From Carya illinoinensis (taxonomy: Eukaryota > Streptophyta > Magnoliopsida > Fagales > Juglandaceae), in the NCBI RefSeq assembly GCF_018687715.1, contig NC_056765.1, positions 31,952,254 to 32,016,253 of the forward strand: 64,000 nt of DNA, read 5' to 3'. The notes under the pieces are model-generated. The model did no database searches, was not told the DNA's origin, and saw nothing but the letters and a program-made list of their open reading frames with translations. Shown one piece after another: positions 56,815 to 64,000 of this stretch. A program made the translations under genes and the position numbers. Positions within the stretch are counted from its first letter, which is position 1. Every line of letters begins with the position of its first letter.

Positions 56815-57250
56815 ATTTGCACACCAAGGTTCTACGAAACTTCGCTTCTCCTTGACTTAGAGAAGGATAATGACAGTGTTATTATTCTTTTATTATCTTT
56901 TTATTATTTTATATTATATTTAAAATTTTATATTTTTATTATTTTTAAAATATTTTTTTAACATTCTTAATTATTAAAAAATTAAAAAAATATAATTTTA
57001 TTAATAATCACTTTCATAACTATTAAATAATCAAATAAAAACAATAAAAATAGTACTGTTACTGGTCAACCTGAGATGGAAAGTTCAAAGTAGATGCAGC
57101 ATCAACTATCCGTTACAAGCGCGTATGTACGTGATTTCCAGAGTATTTTCCACCCACTTTAAAACTTTTTAATAAAACACAAATAATCATATACACTGTT
57201 AAACCCGTCGAGCTTGTTGGACAATCGAACGATAAGTTTAATTTTTCAAC
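56815..57250 (-). repeat. Inverted copy of the TNL-upstream block
   Basis: Read on the minus strand, this carries AACCCGTCGA..., AGTTGATGCTGCATCT, ACTTTCCATCTCAGGTTGAC and GAGAAGCGAAG...AGAACCTTGGTGTGCAAATC. This is the same order as the plus-strand copies at 28.2-29.0, 37.1-37.5 and 45.6-46.9 kb. It is the only copy found in this orientation. Confidence 0.8.
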
Positions 57251-57596
57251 TCTTCTCAATTTATTTCAATTCATCTCATTTAATTATTATAATTTTTTTA
57301 AATTTTAATATAAAATATAATAAATAATTTAATTTTTTCAAATTTTAAAATAATAATCATATTAAAAAATAATATTTTATTTAATTTTTAATTTTTATCT
57401 CTACTCAATTCAATATTTAAACCCGTTCTAATATTAAGTTAAATTAAAATTTTTATAAATAATAATGAGTTAAAATGATAGAATGAATTACGTAAAATTT
57501 ACTTAAAATAATATAGCTAAGTACAAGATGATAGAAATTACGTAAAACCTTTCGCATGCCTTCATAGGCCCGCCCTATGTAATTACGCGTACGCGT
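57251..57596. other. AT-rich MITE-like sequence and TNL2 upstream region
   Basis: Bases 57235-57430 are a GATGAGA-type MITE-like stretch. From 57520 the conserved TNL upstream block begins (ACAAGATGATAGAAATTACG, CCTTCATAGGCCCGCC). Confidence 0.5.
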
Positions 57597-57605
57597 TTTA
57601 ATTAA

Positions 57606-57825
57606 GGGTTTTGCTACATACAGTCGGGAAATGCAATCGGCGTGCAGTCGGCTGTACGGAATGAATAAAAAAAATTATAAAAAAATTATTTTATATTCAG
57701 GGAGACCTACATGAATTATAAAAAGTTATAAAAATAATTTTTTTTTCATATAGATCTCGTATTAATTTTTTTTTTACAGCCGACTGCACGCCGACTGTAT
57801 TTCCCGACTGCACAAATCATTTCTG
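57606..57825. mobile_element. MITE, 220 bp, with target duplication TTTAATTAA
   Basis: TTTAATTAA flanks the element at 57597-57605 and 57826-57834. Inside, CAGTCGGGAAAT.CA.TCGGCG and TGCAGTCGGCTGTA are repeated in inverted order at the two ends around an AT-rich core. The outermost 15 bp do not pair well. It interrupts the conserved upstream block of TNL2. Because the duplication is palindromic, 8 or 9 bp cannot be told apart. Confidence 0.85.
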
Positions 57826-58242
57826 TTTAATTAATGAATTGTAAGGACAACTAAAGAGAGTTGACAAAGTCTTCTGGCCGTGTCATTCAAAGGAATTAAT
57901 TCTTCTACGCGTTTTATTAATAATCTCGCAGAATTAACAGAAAATAAGCAGCAAATTTGGTAATGGCTGGCTCCATTTTATCAATTAGGTTGTGCAGAAG
58001 ATGAAATGGAATGATTAATATCCCTTTCATCTCCTTCGAAGACGGACGGGCTCTATATATATATTAATATTCTTTAAGATTAATAAACGCGCGTCTATGA
58101 TAATAATTATTTAAGAAAATTAAAAAAAAATATATACTTAGAAAAAATAAAAAACCCAAATGACGTCTGTAACTTTGAAGTCATTTGAGTGTCTATGACA
58201 CCCTCGACGGGTCTAACTCTAAGTCCATGGCTTCTACATGGG

Positions 58243-58250
58243 TATATAGA
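58243..58250 (+). promoter_or_regulatory. TATA box of TNL2
   Basis: TATATAGA lies about 105 bp before the ATG, matching the position of the TNL1 TATA box. The 5' leader between is nearly identical to those of TNL1 and the 32.3-kb remnant. Confidence 0.5.
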
Positions 58251-58351
58251 TCACCTCATGATATCTTCATTGTTCTTCTCATTCTCTAAGCCCGCAAATT
58301 ACCAATATTTCCTTCCACAATTAAGCTTCTAAATCTCTAGCATTTGCATTC

Positions 58352-61300
58352 ATGGCCACTCAATCACCCTCCTCATCTACTTCCGAAGATACTAAGAAAA
58401 GAAAAAGAGACAATTCATCTTGTTCGGAAGAAGATGAAAAAATCATAACCTCTTTCCCAACTACTTCCTCGACGCCTCGATGGAAATATGAAGTTTTCCT
58501 TTGTTTCTATGGTGAAGACACTCGCAAGAACTTTACGGATCATCTATATGTTGATTTAAAACGGAAAGGCATTCTCGTCTTTAGGGATGATGAAGCACTC
58601 AAGCAAGGGGAATACATTTCTCAAGCGCTTCTGAAAGCAATTCAAGAATCACAATACGCGATTGTTATTTTTTCGGCAAAATACGCTTTTTCCAAATGGT
58701 GCCTCATGGAACTTGCTGAGATAGTTGAATGGGAGGAAAAGAAAAAGCTCACAATTCTTCCTATTTTCTACCATGTGGATCCTTCTGACGTGAGAAATCA
58801 AAGTGGGTCATTTGCAGAAGCGTTCACTGCACATGAAAAAGATCCCAAGATAGACAAGAAAGATACGGATATGTGGAAAAATGCTTTGAGAAAAGCCGGC
58901 AGTATCGCCGGATGGAACATACTCCACAGGTAATGGTTAGCCCTCTTTTGATTTTCTTCCATTGACAGCTAGCAATCAATTAACATCTATATATTTACTT
59001 AAATTATAACATTTATAATTTTTAAAATGTTTACATTGTGATCTGGTCTAAAGTGTTTCGCTTGCTCTAATAAACAAGGCTAATTATCAGCTAACGCTAG
59101 CCTTTTTTTTTTTTTTTGGCTCGTATCGATTCAAGTCTCATCAATATTAATTGTTCTATCAATTAATAGGTACGAATCAATAATTATACAAGAAATCGGT
59201 AGACGTCTATCTCATGAGTTGAATTCTAGATTCTCACGTCATGATTACGATAAACTTGTTGCAATAGACTCCCATGTAGACAAAATGATGGAGTTATTGG
59301 ATATGGAATCGAATGATGTTCGCTTTATAGGAATTCATGGGATGGGTGGCGTTGGTAAGACAATGCTGGCCGAAATAATTTATGATAGAGTTTCTAATTC
59401 TAATTGTCGATTTGAAGGAAGCAGCTTTATTTCTTGTATTATAGAAAATTCTACTAGTGCTGGTGATCTATCTTCTTTACAAAAAGAACTCTTTTCTACA
59501 ATCATGCAAGAGGAAATACATGTATACAATCATCACCAGGGAATTGGATAATGAAGAGGCTGCAGAATAAAAGGGTTTTTATTGTCCTTGATAATGTGGA
59601 TAGTGACGAGCAAATGACGACATTAGCAGGGGATTGGAAATGGTTTGGTCCTGGGAGTAGGGTGATTATAACATGCAGAGATAGTCATCTGTTGATAAGA
59701 AATAAAGTGAATGATATCTATAAGGTTGAGCAGCTCGAAACAACAAAAGCTTTGCAACTCTTTAGTTTGTCAGCCTTCGACAAAACCCATCCTCCAAAGA
59801 ATTACATGGATCTATCTATGGATTTTGTGAGGTATGCTCAAGGCCTTCCTTTAGCTCTTAAAGTTTTGGGACGTCATGTCTTATTTGGGAGAACAAATAT
59901 AGATACATGGAAAAGTGTTAGGAATCAACTAGAAGCAATTCCTAATAAAAAAATTATGGATGTACTTCAAATAAGTTTGGATGGGCTGCAGGAAATGCAA
60001 AAAGAGTTATTTTTAGATATGGCGTGTTTTTTCCGAGGACAGCATTGGGTGCATTACAACTTTTTTGAGGTGTTAGAAAGTTTTGGTCATTATCACATCG
60101 ACATTGACGTTCTCGTTGAGAATTCCCTCATAAGCAAATCAAAATATGGATTGTTGTCGATGCATGATTTGCTAAAAGAACTGGGCCGGGAAATAGTTCG
60201 CCGTAAATGCCCTGATGAATCTGGAAAATGTAGTAGACTGTTTTGTTGGGAGGATCTCTGTCATGTACTGAAGAATGATACTGTAAGTTGATTAGTGTAG
60301 ACATTAATATAAAAATTTATATTTTCATCCTAATACTTGCTAACCTGTTGTTCTTGGTTATCAGGGAACTAATGCAACTAAAGGCATAGTCGTGAATTTT
60401 TGTCCTGAAACGAAAGAGAGACTCAACGCCAAAGCATTTTCAAAGATGACAAAATTGAGATATGTTAAATTTCATCATTCTCAAACTTTAAAATGGCGTG
60501 GAAACCCTTTAAAATACATGCCAACCAATGAGTTGCGATACCTAGAGTGGTCTGGATATCCTTTGAAATCTTGGCCGAGCAGTTTCCAACCAAAAAATCT
60601 TACTGTACTAAGAATGTCTGGCAGCCGCATCAAACAACTATGGAAGGGGTCGATAGTAAGTTTTTCACTCGTATAAATACGTATTCTTCTTAATAATCCC
60701 CCTTCCTTTTCCAAAGAAGTTAATATGTTCATATTTTGATCCAATAAACTATGCTTGTTTATAATAGGTTTTAGACAATCTAAAAGAATTTGATGTGAGT
60801 TTTTCTAAGAATTTGATTGAAACACCAGATTTGACAAAAGCCCCAAATCTTGAGAAAATAAACCTGAAAGGTTGTAAAAGCTTGTGTGAGGTCCACCCAT
60901 CCATCGGAAGTCGCAAACGATTAAAGAATTTGCAACTTCACAAATGTTCAAGCCTTGAGAAGTTGCCAGAACTGAGTAAGTTGGAATGGCCGATATATTT
61001 TGAGGCAGGGGAAACTGCTATAACACAAATACCATCTTTCAATCTACTCCCCAAGGGCTTCTAGCTATGAGGTTCGTCTTGAAGGACGCAAGTTGATGAG
61101 AGATCCCACCTATGATATCGAATCACTTGTAGAATATCAGATGGAAGGAAAATTTTCAACAGATGTAGTGTGCATTGATTTTGATAGCAAAGGAGAAAAA
61201 ATTTTAGACATGGCAGGTGGAATTGTTGGGAAATTATATGGCAATGTGGTAAGTCAGTGTGTCTGATCTCTCATTATCTTCTTTAGAAACAAACAAAACA

Positions 61301-62083
61301 TGTAAGAGAAATGCTTTAATAAAAAAGGATTTCATTTCACAAATAGAAAAACTAATAATCGCCTTGCAATTGATTAATTTTTGCTGCAATTAACATCTCT
61401 TTTTGGGGTTGTTTTTATAGATGATAAGTGGGTGGTCGTTGGGATTCAATATCCCGAAGTGGGTCCGGTATAAAAGTAATGGCTCCTCTGTAACGATAGA
61501 TTTGGATGGTATTACGAATCCGGAGATGGGGTGTGCTTTCTTTATTGTTTGTGATTCTGATAAATTCTTTTCCCTTGATGAAGAAGCTTCAATTTCTTCG
61601 TTATTTAAGGAATGGGATTATCATTTTTCATCGGTGAGTCCTAAATTATCCTTTGAGAGGGATGAAGAAGAATGTCGGGAGGAATGTTCTTTTGAATACT
61701 TTTTAATTCCTCGTCTCTTGGACGACTGTTTAATTAAGACAATTGGATTTTGGGTGTATATACCGGTGATTTTGCAGTTTTTGCGAGTTTTGGATATACG
61801 GAGGAGGCTCATAAAGATTTCATTTGAAACAGGCCGTTATGAGAATGGTTCTGTGAAATTCAATGAAGCGAAAGAATGCGGGGTGCATTTAGTATGTCCA
61901 GATGATGGTGCTAATTCTGAGTTCTTTAATAGCATTGCTCCTTTTCGCCACTCGGGATCTTCAAATTCATATTCAAATTCAGATTTCCATCGTCGATATA
62001 GCTGTGCAATATATGAAAAAACAGAGGAAGCACCATGGCCGGATGTCATGATTAGGCGAGTGAACCAACATGCACCAACTTAA
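58352..62083 (+). pseudogene. TNL2: TIR-NB-LRR resistance gene with two frameshifts
   Basis: It has the same five-exon layout as TNL1: 58352-58929, 59170-60282, 60365-60655, 60768-61248 and 61421-62083. The TIR exon has an extra Ser/Lys-rich N-terminal stretch (about residues 14-42) and an intact WCLMELAEI motif. Exon 2 has P-loop GMGGVGKTMLAE, but a 4-bp deletion near 59547, compared with TNL1 at 49831, creates TAA at 59549-59551. The rest of NB-ARC (VFIVLDNVDS, GSRVIITCRDS, GLPLALKVLG, MHDLLKELG) is open in the next frame. A second shift in exon 4, seen as TAG at 61062-61064, separates the LRRs from the last part of that exon. Exon 5 encodes a complete C-JID-like domain (VHLVCPDDGANSEFFNSIAP) ending at 62083. 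A transcript would yield a TIR plus partial NB protein of about 319 residues. Truncated TIR or TIR-NB proteins can act in plant immunity, but activity here is speculative. Confidence 0.88.
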
Positions 62084-63234
62084 TCGACCGGAACCGAAGT
62101 GTGCATATTATTTGAGGATAGCTTTAAAATCCTCAAATAATGTTCTCTGCTATTAATTTACCAAAAAGGCTTTTTGTCTGTTTTCATCGTACGTTGTGGA
62201 GCAACTTCTGGATAGCTTTTTATTCTGAAACAGTACTTGTTCATGAAATTCTTCAGATGGAAAACAATAGCTGTTCTTTTTTTTTCCTGTTCTTTCTGCT
62301 GGTGTTTATAACTTTATTGTGCAAAACATTTATTTTGCTTACCATATTAATTAATTTGTATTTAATTTCCTGAACTAGTGGTTGTCTTTTCTTTTCTTCT
62401 CCCCCCAAATGAGAATAATTGGAGATGATTCTATGCCAATTACTTGTTATTTTGCTTGAGCAGGTGGTTGTAAAGTTATAACTTAATTGTTTCTACCTCT
62501 GATAAAGGGAAAAGAGTATCTTTGAAAGGAAGTTCTGAAGTGGCAGACATGGCATTGTTGTAATGCCTTTGAAAATGAGGGAAAATCAACAGTTCTGAGT
62601 GCTAGTTAAGGCCATAGTATCTTACTAGTTACTTTGTTGGGTTCCTAGAGCAGCAAAAAATTAAATAAATGATCAGCATTTGTTGTGCTGTGGATATTCC
62701 ATTATTTGGTGCTTTGAGCTAATGAAGTACTTGCCATGCTGACCTAATTATTCTCCACTCCTAAGGAAAATTTTCATGCTGATTATTTCCTCTTTTTTTT
62801 TTTTTTTTTGGAAGGCACTTTTTTTTTTCTTGGTTCAAAGGGTTTACATTTCTATTGTTGTCACGGGTACAAGTTTCTGTTTGGGCATCTTTTATTTTCT
62901 CTTAATTTTTCTTTGGCCAAGCAGAAGATAAATAAACGTTTTATGCGAGGAATACTTAGGCCTTGTTTGGATTGAAAATGCTGATCACATCTCATCCAAT
63001 CTCATCTCAACATATAAACATCACAAACATGAATACTTTTCAATTTCAGATTTTTAACTTTTTTATCTAATCATTACAACTTTTCCAAATTTCTAAACAA
63101 AAACAAGAAACAATTCAACTTTTTCAAATTCTAAATAAAAAATAATATTAAAAATTGAATAATTCTACTTAGCTTTCTCAACTTTGCCTTCTAAAAGTGT
63201 TAACTCGGTCTGATTGTCCTTCACAATAAAAGAA
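62084..63234. other. 3' flank of TNL2 with MITE sequence, no gene
   Basis: Bases 62100-62830 align in segments with the 3' flank of TNL1. From about 62955 to 63170 a GGCCTTGTTTGGATTG...ATCTCATCTCAAC stretch represents a GATGAGA-type MITE. No coding region. Confidence 0.6.
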
Positions 63235-64000
63235 GAAGAGGTAGTAAGTGATAGTTGTTATCTGCACAAAGCCTTTGTATAGACAATGCAAGACTTTTTT
63301 AAGTTGAAATTTAGAATGAGGAGTGTAGATAGTAGAGGAACCAGTGTTTTGAATGTTGAGGCCAGCTCCATCACTAACAGCAGCTGTTTCATGACTTGGT
63401 AAGCCTCTTGAATGGCGAGATTTTCATGTTGTTTTGTGATGTGTGCATTGGCACCACTATCACATACCATGGCTGACTATCAACCCTTGGTTGGATTGTG
63501 CTACCATTGAAGCTAGTTGTGGAGGACGATGGTGCCCTTGAAAGGAATAATCCATATGGTGAAAGCAATCCAAGGCTTCATTATTTGATCTGCCACAAAT
63601 CTGACATCGAGCCTCGGTGGCGTTATGATGTTTGGAAGAAGTTACTGCAAGTGTTGAGGGCCACCTGAAGATTTGGAGTTCCCATTTCTTGGTGGAAATT
63701 TTGAGGAATGCCACGAGGAGGGTACCTGTTTGGTGTAGAGAAGCATTGTTTTTGCACTAATATTGCAAAGTTGGAGGGATCTAGTACTGCATCATGCTGT
63801 TGCTGCAAAACATCTCATGGTTGAGTGGTTACTATTAGAAATCAGCAAAAGATAGAGGATTGACTCGAGTAACCAATGAGAATGAGTTCACAAAGGAATG
63901 GAATGAGGGATTAAGGCCCCTAATGATGAAAGAAATAAGGTCTTCATCATCAGTGGGCTTCCCTGTTGCTACAAGCTGGTCTGCAAGAGACTTGGCTCCT
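63235..64000 (-). mobile_element. Copia gag/protease fragment, running off the window
   Basis: The minus strand from 64000 reads SLADQLVATGKPTDDEDLIS and then FIIRGLNPSF (gag, UBN2-like). After stops and shifts come a zinc knuckle CQICGRSNNEALDC near 63570-63610, the linker DYSFQGHHRPPQLASMVAQS, and the protease start DSGANAHITKQHENLAIQEA near 63400-63465. In the zinc knuckle the expected His is Asn. Homology fades near 63235. The frames are broken (63258-63470, 63460-63714, 63623-63808). It is a decayed element of a lineage different from the one at 2095-7594. Confidence 0.8.

Noticed and set aside
1..64000. CRISPR arrays, operons, rRNA genes, bacterial or viral modules
   Set aside because: None was seen. 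The repeats are tandem minisatellites or transposon ends, and gene structure is eukaryotic throughout.

Overview
This is eukaryotic nuclear DNA from a woody eudicot. The genes have introns, the spacers are AT-rich, and the window is dense in LTR retrotransposons, a plant L1-type LINE, a CACTA transposon and many MITEs. The resistance-gene types and the repeat families (for example the GTTTGGAT...GAGATGAG MITEs and the GTCGAGCG minisatellite) suggest Fagales, perhaps Juglandaceae. That assignment rests on recall only. There is no sign of bacterial, organellar or viral origin.

Layout. 1-1.8 kb: degenerate repeats and a long (GA)n. 1.8-8.9 kb: a receptor-like protein gene of the PSY1R/RLP2 type, broken by an internal deletion and by a young Copia element (2095-7594) with a perfect 5-bp target duplication. 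10.4-18.1 kb: the 3' half of a decayed Ty3/gypsy chromovirus, whose long LTR holds a 1,081-bp solo LTR. 18.1-19.5 kb: the 3' end of a lost TNL resistance gene, split by a TIR transposon. 19.6-25.8 kb: a solo LTR containing a 5'-truncated LINE with an open 1,345-codon frame and a 19-bp target duplication. 27 kb: an alpha/beta-hydrolase fragment. 32.3-34.9 kb: remnants of a second TNL mixed with a piece of a receptor-like protein gene. 37.5-44.2 kb: a large CACTA element carrying a six-exon TNPA-like gene, a shortened TNPD transposase and, on the opposite strand, an uninterrupted 405-codon ORF that resembles retroelement ORF1 proteins. 44.2-48.6 kb: repeated copies of a TNL upstream block. 48.6-52.4 kb: TNL1, complete except for one stop codon in the last exon. 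53.5 kb: a glutathione peroxidase fragment. 58.4-62.1 kb: TNL2, closely related to TNL1 but with two frameshifts. 63.2-64 kb: a gag/protease fragment of another Copia element running off the window.

Taken together, the window is a TIR-NB-LRR resistance-gene cluster. At least four TNL units (two nearly complete, two remnants) and pieces of receptor-like protein genes have been duplicated, broken and separated by transposons. No gene here is certainly intact apart from the CACTA-borne 405-codon ORF. TNL1 would give an 836-residue protein lacking most of its C-terminal jelly-roll domain. Nested insertions with readable target duplications allow a relative history to be drawn. Domain names come from reading motifs by eye; no database search was run.
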